From: Lentisphaeria bacterium
GTDB taxonomy: Bacteria; Verrucomicrobiota; Lentisphaeria; Victivallales; UBA1829
Length of the DNA stretch: 6,156 nt
Assembly (NCBI GenBank): GCA_003526375.1
Contig: DPDG01000075.1
Location: 1 to 6,156 of the forward strand
Direction: 5' to 3'
The notes beneath the pieces are model-generated. The model saw only the letters and a program-made list of their open reading frames with translations. It searched no databases and was not told the origin of the DNA. Position 1 is the stretch's first letter. Every line of letters begins with the position of its first letter. Below, piece by piece: positions 1 through 6,154 of this stretch. The position numbers and the translations under genes are program-made.

Positions 1-7
1 ACAAATT

Positions 8-65
8 CTGGTGAAGAGGCTTAATTTTAATCAAAATTACATGGTTGAAAAGTAGTTATCACCAG
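8..65. repeat. Nested inverted repeat downstream of the LacI gene
   Basis: The 7-bp arms CTGGTGA (8-14) and TCACCAG (59-65) are perfect inverted repeats. They enclose a second perfect inverted repeat, TAATTTT (22-28) and AAAATTA (33-39), with a 4-nt loop. The structure lies just beyond the stop codon of the minus-strand regulator. The inner stem has no G or C and no arm is followed by a T-run on the minus strand, so it is not a standard rho-independent terminator. It could be a weak transcript-end structure, a very small repeat element, or chance in AT-rich DNA. No other gene is seen in 1-105. Confidence 0.3.
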
Positions 66-105
66 TAATTCGATCAATGTAAATCTTTCTCTTTTCCTGT
101 TCATC

Positions 106-1206
106 CTATTTCTCCTCTTTTTGTTTATGTTTATGGTAAAGTTTCCAATTCAATTCCAAAGTAGAAAAAGTATCGCCCGCAAATTCCAGCGTATCCAGAT
201 GCGGATTTGCAAATCCGCAACTTTCGGACGGGTAAAAATAAGAATGAAGCAAGATTCCCTCCGGCTCCGGTGAAAGCTGTTTGGCGGTGATCCTTTTCAT
301 CAGAAGCCTCACGATATTTTCAGCAAACAGAGAATTCGGCTGGACCACGGTTGCCAAAGGAACCGGGGCAATGTCACAAAGCGAAAGACCGTCATACCCC
401 ACCAGCTTCAAGTCTTCCGGAATGCGGACTCCCCACCTCAGGAGAGAAGCCATCAGGCGGCATGCGATATAATCATTGCTGCAGAACAAGACATCCAAAT
501 GCAGGGACCTGATCTTCCGGACAATCTTCTCCGCATCGCCATGATAATGATTCAATAAAATAACAGCTTCACGGTCCACTTCCATACGATAACGGTTCAG
601 GGACGCAACGATTCCATCATACTTTTCACGGTTCGGATGTTTCAAAGCCAGATCTCTTACAGATAAAGTGGCGTATCCCGCACGGCGGCATCCCTTCTTC
701 TGCAAAGCCGCGAACGCATCGGCAATTCCACTCGCGCGATCTATGGCGACATCGAAGCCGTCCAACTGGCAGGGCGGACAGAATACGTAAGGGACAGGCG
801 GCGTCCTGAAATGCTCCAAAGGATTGAAATCCGTAGTAATAATCAGACCGTCGATCCCCTTGCCGACAAGCTCTCTCACCGCGGATACCGCCGCATCTTC
901 ACCGTCACCGTAACAGGTCAGAAGATTATAATTCAGCTTTTCCAGCTCCAAAGAAATATCCAGCATCAGCGCCTGCGTCAGAACGGATACATACGGAACG
1001 CCGAAAATCCCGATGGTGCGCGTCGCCCTTCCCCTGAGCCGCTGCGCCGCATTATTCGGCATGTAATTGAGTTCCTCGGCGATCCGGAGAATCTTCCGGC
1101 GCATTTCTTCGGACACTTTCGTTGTCCCCTTGGAACTCAACGCTGCGGACACAGCCGGTTGTGACACGCCGGCAATCTTCGCAATTTCCTTCATCGTAAC
1201 AGGCAT
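106..1206 (-). CDS. LacI/GalR-family transcriptional repressor
   Basis: This 366-aa DNA-binding regulator probably responds to a sugar or sugar derivative. Residues 5-25 form the N-terminal helix-turn-helix (MKEIAKIAGVSQPAVSAAL). About residues 48-66 are the hinge (YMPNNAAQRLRGRATRTIGI), with a Leu where the family inserts one into the minor groove. Residues 64-330 are the periplasmic-binding-protein-like effector domain; the late signatures FCSNDYIACRLM (241-252) and IPEDLKLVGYDG (262-273) are clear. The open frame continues upstream to 1443, but that extension would run through a perfect promoter at 1237-1265 and reads as non-protein. ATG at 1206 has GGAG 8 nt upstream, while the second ATG at 1194 has no ribosome site. 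After the usual family end (SESCGF, about 327-332) there is an extra tail of about 35 residues ending in a Lys/Glu-rich stretch. The gene is divergent from glyS and monocistronic in this window. A palindrome over its start point suggests autoregulation. The effector is unknown. Confidence 0.95.
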   Translation of the reverse strand: MPVTMKEIAKIAGVSQPAVSAALSSKGTTKVSEEMRRKILRIAEELNYMPNNAAQRLRGRATRTIGIFGVPYVSVLTQALMLDISLELEKLNYNLLTCYGDGEDAAVSAVRELVGKGIDGLIITTDFNPLEHFRTPPVPYVFCPPCQLDGFDVAIDRASGIADAFAALQKKGCRRAGYATLSVRDLALKHPNREKYDGIVASLNRYRMEVDREAVILLNHYHGDAEKIVRKIRSLHLDVLFCSNDYIACRLMASLLRWGVRIPEDLKLVGYDGLSLCDIAPVPLATVVQPNSLFAENIVRLLMKRITAKQLSPEPEGILLHSYFYPSESCGFANPHLDTLEFAGDTFSTLELNWKLYHKHKQKEEK

Positions 1207-1214
1207 GAAAAACA

Positions 1215-1218
1215 CTCC
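1215..1218 (-). promoter_or_regulatory. Ribosome binding site deciding the LacI start
   Basis: GGAG on the minus strand sits 8 nt before the ATG at 1206. The alternative ATG four codons later has no purine-rich site before it, so the longer 366-aa product is preferred. Confidence 0.8.
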
Positions 1219-1234
1219 AATTATTCGTATAATT
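1219..1234. promoter_or_regulatory. Candidate LacI-type operator (autoregulatory)
   Basis: AATTATTCGTATAATT is a 16-bp inverted repeat with 14 of 16 positions symmetric and a central CG. It covers the expected transcription start of the regulator, just downstream of the -10 box. A central CG in a 14-18 bp palindrome is typical of LacI-family operators, and this position would block promoter clearance. That this protein binds here is inference; the AT-rich composition raises the chance of a fortuitous palindrome. I did not see a second copy near the pseudopilin/glycosidase operon. Confidence 0.45.
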
Positions 1235-1236
1235 AA

Positions 1237-1265
1237 ATTATATCTCAAATACCCTGTTTTGTCAA
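1237..1265 (-). promoter_or_regulatory. Perfect-consensus sigma70 promoter of the LacI gene
   Basis: On the minus strand, TTGACA (1265-1260) and TATAAT (1242-1237) are separated by exactly 17 bp. Transcription should start near 1230, giving a leader of about 24 nt that holds the GGAG site. An unmodified consensus promoter is unusual for a repressor gene and implies that expression is held down by repression, probably through the overlapping palindrome. Confidence 0.85.
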
Positions 1266-1461
1266 GAGGGCGATCAGAAAATAATGGTAATTTTTTTAAT
1301 TTTTTATCCATGCACAATGCCGGGATTCCCGAAACTCCGGAATTATCAAGATAAAGAGTATCCCACTGACAAAAAGCGGAAGAAACAGGACAGGACTTGA
1401 AAAATTTTTCCCTTTCGGGCTCTTTCCGGCAGACTTTCGGCAATCTTATTTCAGAATGAAA
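1266..1461. other. Divergent intergenic spacer without a recognised gene
   Basis: The whole divergent gap between the two start codons (1207-1541) is 335 bp and AT-rich. Its ends hold the two promoters and ribosome sites. In the middle part I see only T/A-runs (about 1291-1306) and a tiny hairpin, CGGG-att-CCCG (1321-1331), with no T-tract. The minus-strand frame is open through here, but the translation resembles no protein and lies upstream of the regulator's promoter. No tRNA, riboswitch or T-box signature was recognised. Confidence 0.6.
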
Positions 1462-1489
1462 TTGAAAAAAAACAATAAGAGGTTATATT
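1462..1489 (+). promoter_or_regulatory. Probable sigma70 promoter of glyS
   Basis: TTGAAA (1462-1467) and TATATT (1484-1489) are separated by 16 bp; each box matches five of six consensus bases. The predicted start near 1496 gives a leader of about 45 nt, too short for a T-box type control element. A weaker alternative is TTGATC (1488-1493) with TGAAAT (1511-1516), 17 bp apart. Confidence 0.55.
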
Positions 1490-1541
1490 GATCATTTTAA
1501 TGTATTTTATTGAAATTTAACATAATCAAAGAGGAAAAATC

Positions 1542-2879
1542 ATGGCTATCATCAATGCGGAAGGCGATCTGATGGACAAGATCGTCACACTGTGCAAACG
1601 GCGCGGTTTTGTGTTTCAGAGCTCGGAAATCTACGGCGGATACAATGGATTCTGGGATTACGGCCCTTATGGCATTGCCATGAAAAAAGCCATCGAACAG
1701 CTCTGGTGGAATGAAATGGTCGAGACACGTGAGAATGTCGTCGGGCTTGACTCCACCATCATCTGCCACCCGAAAGTCTGGAAAGCATCCGGACATATCG
1801 ACCGCTTCGGCGACATCATGACCGACTGCAAAGACTGCAAGACACGGTTCCGTGTCGATCAGATGCCCGACCCGACCCGCTGCACCAACTGCGGTTCCAG
1901 AAATCTGACGCCGCCGCGCGAATTCAACCTGATGATGAAAACATACGTCGGCCCCGTCTTCGACGAGGAACATATCGCTTATCTCCGCGCCGAAACATGC
2001 CAGCCGATTTTCGTGGACTTCCACCTGGTCCGCATCGCCACGAGAAAACAGCTTCCGTTCGGTATTGCGCAAATCGGCAAGTCTTTCCGCAACGAGATCA
2101 CGCCCCGCAACTTCACATTCCGCTCCCGCGAGTTCTCGCAGATGGAAATGGAATTCTTCTGCAGCGACGAGGAATCCATGGAATGGTTCAAATACTGGCG
2201 CGCGGCACGCATGGAATATTATAAAAAATGCCTCGGCTTCCGGGAAGACGAACTTCAGTACCATGACCACGACAAGCTGGCGCACTATGCAAAGGCGGCG
2301 GTCGACATCGAATTCAAATTCCCGTTCGGCTGGGGCGAACTGGAAGGAATTCACCATCGCGGCACATGGGATCTTTCCAGACATCAGGAATTCTCCCAGC
2401 AGAATCTGGAATATCTCGACATGCGCACCAACAAGAAATATCTCCCGACCTGCGTTGAAACATCCGTCGGGCTCGACCGCACATTCCTGGCGGTTCTCTC
2501 CCACGCCTATGACGAAGATAAGGCGCCGACGCAGAAAGAGGGAATGGAGGAAGATGTCCGCATCGTTCTCCACATCACGCCGAGAATCGCACCGGTTCAG
2601 GTCGCAGTGATGCCGCTCTCCAAAAAGCTCAACGAACAGGCGGAAGCTCTCCAGAAGGATATCTGCCGCTTCTACCGCACCGAGCTCGACGTGACCGGAA
2701 ACATCGGAAAACGTTACCGCCGGCAGGATGAAATCGGGACTCCGTTCTGCCTGACCTACGACTTCGAATCCGCCAATGACAACTCCGTCACAGTCCGCGA
2801 CCGCGACACCATGGCGCAGGAGCGGGTCAACGTCAGCCAGCTCCGCCAGTATCTCGACAGCAAGATCTACGGCTGGTAA
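1542..2879 (+). CDS. glyS: Glycine--tRNA ligase, homodimeric alpha2 type
   Basis: This cytoplasmic class II aminoacyl-tRNA synthetase charges tRNA-Gly with glycine using ATP. It is the single-chain alpha2 form, not the two-subunit GlyQ/GlyS form, and its 445 aa is a normal length for compact members. Motif 1 lies around GPYGIAMKKAIEQLWW (41-56). A four-Cys zinc-ribbon-like insertion follows (C96, C99, C114, C117). Motif 2 is FRNEITPRNFTFRSREF (182-198), and motif 3 is ETSVGLDRTFLAVL (306-319). The C-terminal anticodon-binding domain starts at about 340 (RIAPVQVAVMPLSKKL) and includes YRRQDEIGTPFCLTYD. The glycine-site motif, normally RPETAQG, reads RAETCQP here (149-155) with the Glu kept. 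AGAGG (1530-1534) lies 7 nt before the ATG. The gene is intact, has its own promoter and terminator, and appears monocistronic. Long open frames on its complement are shadows of codon bias. Confidence 0.97.
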   Translation: MAIINAEGDLMDKIVTLCKRRGFVFQSSEIYGGYNGFWDYGPYGIAMKKAIEQLWWNEMVETRENVVGLDSTIICHPKVWKASGHIDRFGDIMTDCKDCKTRFRVDQMPDPTRCTNCGSRNLTPPREFNLMMKTYVGPVFDEEHIAYLRAETCQPIFVDFHLVRIATRKQLPFGIAQIGKSFRNEITPRNFTFRSREFSQMEMEFFCSDEESMEWFKYWRAARMEYYKKCLGFREDELQYHDHDKLAHYAKAAVDIEFKFPFGWGELEGIHHRGTWDLSRHQEFSQQNLEYLDMRTNKKYLPTCVETSVGLDRTFLAVLSHAYDEDKAPTQKEGMEEDVRIVLHITPRIAPVQVAVMPLSKKLNEQAEALQKDICRFYRTELDVTGNIGKRYRRQDEIGTPFCLTYDFESANDNSVTVRDRDTMAQERVNVSQLRQYLDSKIYGW

Positions 2880-2897
2880 ATCACACGGATCGGCACA

Positions 2898-2938
2898 AAA
2901 AAGGGAAAGCGTTCCAAAACAGGGCGCTTTCCCTTTTT
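2898..2938 (+). terminator. Rho-independent terminator of glyS, probably bidirectional
   Basis: GGGAAAGCG (2903-2911) pairs perfectly with CGCTTTCCC (2925-2933) around a 13-nt loop. Five A-T pairs extend the stem outward, giving 14 bp in total, followed by T(5). The A-run on the left supplies a T-run on the minus strand, so the same hairpin can also stop the convergent operon, whose last gene ends at 3101. No better terminator was seen in 2940-3100. Confidence 0.9.
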
Positions 2939-2941
2939 ATT

Positions 2942-3055
2942 TCAATCGGGTTCAATATCCCGGCCTTTCAGGTCGGCTGCACCATACGTTTTCGGGCTTT
3001 CGACATTGTTCCCGTCTTCCCGATATCCCGTATGCTCTGCATCGGGGCAGTTCAT
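2942..3055 (-). other. 37-codon open frame, possible gene remnant
   Basis: In the 161-bp gap between the glycosidase stop and the shared terminator, a minus-strand frame runs from ATG at 3055 to TGA at 2942. A TAA lies immediately before the ATG and there is no clear ribosome site. Its last residues (YGAADLKGRDIEPD) loosely resemble the end of the neighbouring glycosidase (YTSDDLGSDILFE), which could mean a decayed 3' end of a related gene. The match is short and may be chance. I would not call it a gene. Confidence 0.15.
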
Positions 3056-3100
3056 TTATGGAGTTTCCATTCACGGCGGCATCAGAATCGCAACGGAAGA

Positions 3101-5188
3101 TCACTCGAACAGAATATCGGAACCCAAATCATCAGAGGTATATTGATAACGGCCGCCGCCGAGCGGTATGGTGCGCCCGTAAACGGATTTCAGATTCTCT
3201 TTTCCCGGAACCGTAATCACGGCTTCCGACCTGCCGCCGCCGACTCCTGCGACCACCAGGCAGATTTTCCCGTTTTCAGCCTGCCATGCACGCGCGCGGG
3301 TATTGGCTTTCCCCCGGTTTTCCACATGGATTTCCGGCGCCTTTTTCCGACTGAGCAGATAGGGTTCCAGACTTTTCACCGCTCCGGCGGCGCCTTTGAG
3401 TTTCCGCCACATTTTTTCAGGATAATCCGACATTCCCTGTGCGGCAAAACGGTCCAGCACTTTCTGTTCCCACGGAAACGGAAAATTGAAGAAACAGAAA
3501 CCTCTGGCGCCTTCGATGGCAGAGAGCAGCGCCATGCTGCGCATATCCTCCTCCGTCGGCTCAATGTAATCTGCGAGCTTCTCCTTTCCGCCCCGGTGGA
3601 TGATGTGCATGATTCCCCAGTTGAATCCCTGGGTTACAGCCCACACTGGACAACCTGCCGCGGCGGCTTTCCCGCGGAATGGCTTGATCGCCCTTTCCAC
3701 TCCTCCGCGTCCCCGTTTCCGATTGTCCAGCGGATAGGGGTCATACATGAGGACATCGCCCGATACGGCATAGCCGGGCATTGCGGACGGCAGATTCGTA
3801 AGCGTAAATGTCGGATGATACGGGTCCAGACGGTTCAGCAGGTTCCGCATCGCGACAGGAAGCGCCAGTTGTTCTTCGGAAAGCTCATCGGTCAGATACC
3901 AGCCCAGCAGGGCAGGATGATCCTTGATCGCCTCCGCCAGTTTCCGTGTCATGGACAGCGTATCTTTTTCACCCGCCCACCCGCGTTTGACATAATTGGA
4001 ATTCGCAGAATAAAATGCTGTGAGACAGAACAGGCTCTTGATCTTGTAATGCTGCATCCGGTCAAGCCCCTTCCTGATGGCGGTGATCTTTTCCCTGTCC
4101 TGCGGCAATGCCATGCTCAAGGCGGAATAATCAACAATGAAATTGAACGGTGAATCCGCCAGTTTCCGGAGATTCTCCTCGCGCTGATGCGGCAGACTGC
4201 CGTAAAAAATTCCCAGCGGCAGAACCGGCTTTCCGTCAATCGACATGTTTCCATGACGGTCAAAGGCTACGGCTCCGGCAGGCGCTTTCTCTGTTTTTCT
4301 TACGGTCACAGGCAGTTCAATATCCTTGATCCGCTGTTTTTTCCGTGCATCCGCCAGCGTGATCTTCAGCACGGCGTTTCCGGCAGGCAGATCGCGTCCG
4401 AAGTCCCCCTCAAGCCAGGAATCAGCGGCGGCAATCACTCTGCGCTGAAGCACAGTCCCGTTCATGACAAGCTGAACCAGCCCGACGGGTTTTCCGTATT
4501 CTTCCGGCAGATGGATGCGGATCCGGAACTTTCCCGAATCCGTAAAGAAAGTGGCGCATCCCGGCTGGATCAGGAAGGCATTGGCTTCGACTCCCTCCCG
4601 GTAAACCCGCAGATCATCAAACCAGAGTGTCCCGTGGAAATCAATCCACAAGGCAAGACGCAGGGATGCCCGCGCCCCTTCGATTCCCGGAAACGTGTAG
4701 GAAAACTCCTGAAATCCATCCTCGGCAGGCGGTTTGGCAAATGGAACGACACGTTCATTTTCGAAGGAGTATCTACCGGTATGCGCATCCGTATAGAAAG
4801 TCTCCATGAAACGGTAGCTCCCCGGCGGAACCGGACGGGTGGCATGCCGTATCCCCCTGCCCTTGACGCTGACAACCACCTTGTACTTATAACCGGGAAG
4901 AATTTTATCCGGCAGCCGAATGAAGGAATCCTGTGTCCGGTGAATCTCTCCGGTGCGGTCCACACGCAATCCGGTGTTGCCGTTGTTTCCCTCCCCGTGC
5001 GCATAACGGAATCCGGCGCCGAGTTTGATTTCCGATGCCGCCGGATTTTCAAAACCGGTTCCATAGATCAGTTCCTTTCCCTCCTCCTGCTGCCAGCCGA
5101 GAATGCTTTCCGCAGACGGAAGTGAGGCATACAGCGTCCCGCCGGATAAAACGGTGCAGGCCGCGACAACAAAAAAATTGTTTTTCAT
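3101..5188 (-). CDS. Secreted multidomain glycoside-hydrolase-like TIM-barrel protein
   Basis: This 695-aa exported protein probably acts on a glycan; the family and substrate are not recognised. Residues 1-21 look like a Sec signal peptide (Lys2, hydrophobic core FFVVAACTVL, likely cleavage after A21). About 35-200 is a jelly-roll carbohydrate-binding-like domain ending GTLWFDDLRVYREG. About 201-297 is an Ig-like beta domain. About 305-575 is a TIM barrel, with predicted strands near 325 (LGIFYG), 350 (FNFIVDY), 384 (KSLFCLTAFY), 427 (LLGWYLTDE), 460 (TFTLTN), 478 (DVLMYDPYP), 514 (PVWAVTQGF) and 561 (RGFCFFNF). About 600-695 is a C-terminal beta domain. D434-E435 at strand 4 are the likely acid/base region. 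Strand 7 carries Q520 where clan-A enzymes have the nucleophile Glu. AGAGGA (5200-5195) lies 6 nt before the ATG. The gene follows the pseudopilin gene by 40 bp and probably shares its transcript. A weak internal promoter cannot be excluded. A non-catalytic sugar-binding role is possible. Confidence 0.8.
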   Translation of the reverse strand: MKNNFFVVAACTVLSGGTLYASLPSAESILGWQQEEGKELIYGTGFENPAASEIKLGAGFRYAHGEGNNGNTGLRVDRTGEIHRTQDSFIRLPDKILPGYKYKVVVSVKGRGIRHATRPVPPGSYRFMETFYTDAHTGRYSFENERVVPFAKPPAEDGFQEFSYTFPGIEGARASLRLALWIDFHGTLWFDDLRVYREGVEANAFLIQPGCATFFTDSGKFRIRIHLPEEYGKPVGLVQLVMNGTVLQRRVIAAADSWLEGDFGRDLPAGNAVLKITLADARKKQRIKDIELPVTVRKTEKAPAGAVAFDRHGNMSIDGKPVLPLGIFYGSLPHQREENLRKLADSPFNFIVDYSALSMALPQDREKITAIRKGLDRMQHYKIKSLFCLTAFYSANSNYVKRGWAGEKDTLSMTRKLAEAIKDHPALLGWYLTDELSEEQLALPVAMRNLLNRLDPYHPTFTLTNLPSAMPGYAVSGDVLMYDPYPLDNRKRGRGGVERAIKPFRGKAAAAGCPVWAVTQGFNWGIMHIIHRGGKEKLADYIEPTEEDMRSMALLSAIEGARGFCFFNFPFPWEQKVLDRFAAQGMSDYPEKMWRKLKGAAGAVKSLEPYLLSRKKAPEIHVENRGKANTRARAWQAENGKICLVVAGVGGGRSEAVITVPGKENLKSVYGRTIPLGGGRYQYTSDDLGSDILFE

Positions 5189-5228
5189 GATTCGTCCTCT
5201 GTTAAATTAAAAAGTCAGATGATTCTTG

Positions 5229-6089
5229 TCATTCATAATACAGCACCTGCCCCTGCGCCCGGTCATACCCGCAGTATTTTGGATCGGAACACGACAAGGC
5301 ATAGGCTCTTTGAGCTCCTTCACTCGCACCCGGCATCAACTGCCGGGATTTGACTCCGATGGCATGACCGTCCATATACAGCACATTGCAGCTTCCTGTC
5401 ACCCAGACGGGCAGTTCGGTGTTGCTGGTTCTCGGATCGCCCGCTCCGTGCCGGAAACTGAAGAAACAGATGTTGGCAGTCTGCACCATATTATAGGATA
5501 AATATGCCAGACTGTCCGCAGCAAATACGGCTCCGGACGGATATTTCACACAGGTAAGCCGCCTTGCGTAATCCGTATTCGGATTGGGGGTTGTTCCCCT
5601 CGCAATGGCGCGCCCGCCGATTACATTCATGATATATTTCGCCTGGTTGTATTTCTTTTCGGAGGGACTGCCGAACGCAACTTTTTCCGAAGGACAGTCA
5701 AAAGTGCCGCCGCTCCTGATCACACCGTCTTCCATTTTCAGACTGACTCCGTAATTGGCTTTTCCGCCGAGCCCGCCCAGCGTTCCCCACCAGGAACCGC
5801 CATGATCGGAATCAGCCCATTTGGTGCTGGCGGTCTGTGCGCACGGCACGATCCATTCCTGAAAATCACCGGAATAACCGGCTTGCGCCGTCCCGATGGT
5901 TTTCAAATTGTTCAGACAGGCAATGGCACGAACCTTTTCCTTCGCCTTATTCAAAGCAGGCATCAGCATTGCCGCAAGAATCGCGATGATCTGTATTCTG
6001 TGAAGCAGATAAAAAGTTGCAAATCTTTCATTATTAGATAGTTTAATTTCTGATACTTCATAAAGGCAAAGTTGCTGTTGAAATTTCAT
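5229..6089 (-). CDS. Pseudopilin-like (type II secretion G-like) protein with disrupted leader
   Basis: From ATG at 6089 the product is 286 aa. Residues 34-66 match the N-terminal helix of Lentisphaerae/Planctomycete pseudopilin-like proteins (IIAILAAMLMPALNKAKEK, then CLNNLKTIG). Later signatures are FDCPSE (130-135), AVFAADS (187-193), FRHG (212-215) and NVLYMDGHA (235-243), a stretched form of the H-X9-DG motif with 25 residues between His and Asp. Such proteins are normally cut by prepilin peptidase before FTLIE and sit in the inner membrane or an envelope pilus-like structure. Here the residues before the helix are RFATFYLLHRIQ, without FTLIE, so processing is doubtful. The start is uncertain: neither ATG 6089, an upstream TTG at 6140, nor ATG 6031 in another frame has a good ribosome site. 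A frameshift or deletion near 5991-6031 is likely, making this a possible pseudogene or sequencing error. It is the first gene of a probable operon with the glycosidase. Confidence 0.7.
   Translation of the reverse strand: MKFQQQLCLYEVSEIKLSNNERFATFYLLHRIQIIAILAAMLMPALNKAKEKVRAIACLNNLKTIGTAQAGYSGDFQEWIVPCAQTASTKWADSDHGGSWWGTLGGLGGKANYGVSLKMEDGVIRSGGTFDCPSEKVAFGSPSEKKYNQAKYIMNVIGGRAIARGTTPNPNTDYARRLTCVKYPSGAVFAADSLAYLSYNMVQTANICFFSFRHGAGDPRTSNTELPVWVTGSCNVLYMDGHAIGVKSRQLMPGASEGAQRAYALSCSDPKYCGYDRAQGQVLYYE
5991..6031 (-). other. Possible out-of-frame prepilin leader remnant
   Basis: ATG at 6031 opens a frame reading MKDLQLFICFTE, ending at a TGA at 5963-5965. CFT followed by E resembles the beginning of a class III leader (CFTLIE). 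The helix coding sequence (ATCATCGCG...) begins directly after this stretch, at 5990, in a different frame. A deletion of about 19 nt inside an ancestral FTLIELLVVIA segment would explain both the missing motif and the frame change. An alternative is loss of one A in ATGAAA(A)GA followed by substitutions. Confidence 0.35.
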
Positions 6090-6093
6090 TTTA

Positions 6094-6136
6094 CGCAGAA
6101 AAATCTCATGTTTTGTCTTGACAAGTCGCAGAAAAA
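6094..6136. repeat. Direct repeat pair and small palindrome upstream of the pseudopilin gene
   Basis: CGCAGAAAAA occurs at 6094-6103 and again at 6127-6136, 33 bp apart. Between them, 6113-6124 (TTGTCTTGACAA) is an inverted repeat with 5-bp arms. Together these form an organised site just upstream of the possible start at 6089 and may be regulator-binding sequence. No convincing -35/-10 pair was found for the operon in the visible 67 bp. Confidence 0.35.
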
Positions 6137-6154
6137 GCAAGTGAAGGCAAGTGA
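6137..6154. repeat. Tandem GCAAGTGA repeats with 10-bp period
   Basis: GCAAGTGA occurs at 6137-6144 and 6147-6154, starting exactly 10 bp (one helical turn) apart at the window edge. Same-face direct repeats upstream of an operon can be activator sites. More copies may lie outside the window. Confidence 0.35.

Noticed and set aside
1207..1443. 79-residue N-terminal extension of the LacI protein
   Set aside because: It would be translated from DNA upstream of a perfect sigma70 promoter, and family members begin right at the helix-turn-helix.
1490..1541. T-box or other riboswitch in the glyS leader
   Set aside because: The leader from the likely promoter is only about 45 nt and lacks a T-box sequence or a terminator hairpin.
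1497..2573. 358-codon open frame antisense to glyS
   Set aside because: It lies entirely over a well-conserved synthetase gene, its translation has no recognisable domain, and it is explained by third-position GC bias of the real gene.
3032..4153. Long plus-strand frame antisense to the glycosidase
   Set aside because: The translation is low-quality, rich in His, Arg and Phe with no domain, and it is a shadow of the minus-strand gene that has a signal peptide and ribosome site.
4187..5125. 312-codon plus-strand frame antisense to the glycosidase N-terminal half
   Set aside because: Shadow frame with no ribosome site or recognisable protein features.
5156..5188. Lipoprotein lipobox (VAAC, Cys11) in the glycosidase signal peptide
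   Set aside because: Cys11 would leave an abnormally short signal peptide; a Sec peptide cut after A21 fits better.
5201..5232. Separate promoter for the glycosidase in the 40-bp gap
   Set aside because: The best pair (ATGACA and TTTAAT) has only a 15-bp spacer, so co-transcription with the pseudopilin gene is simpler.
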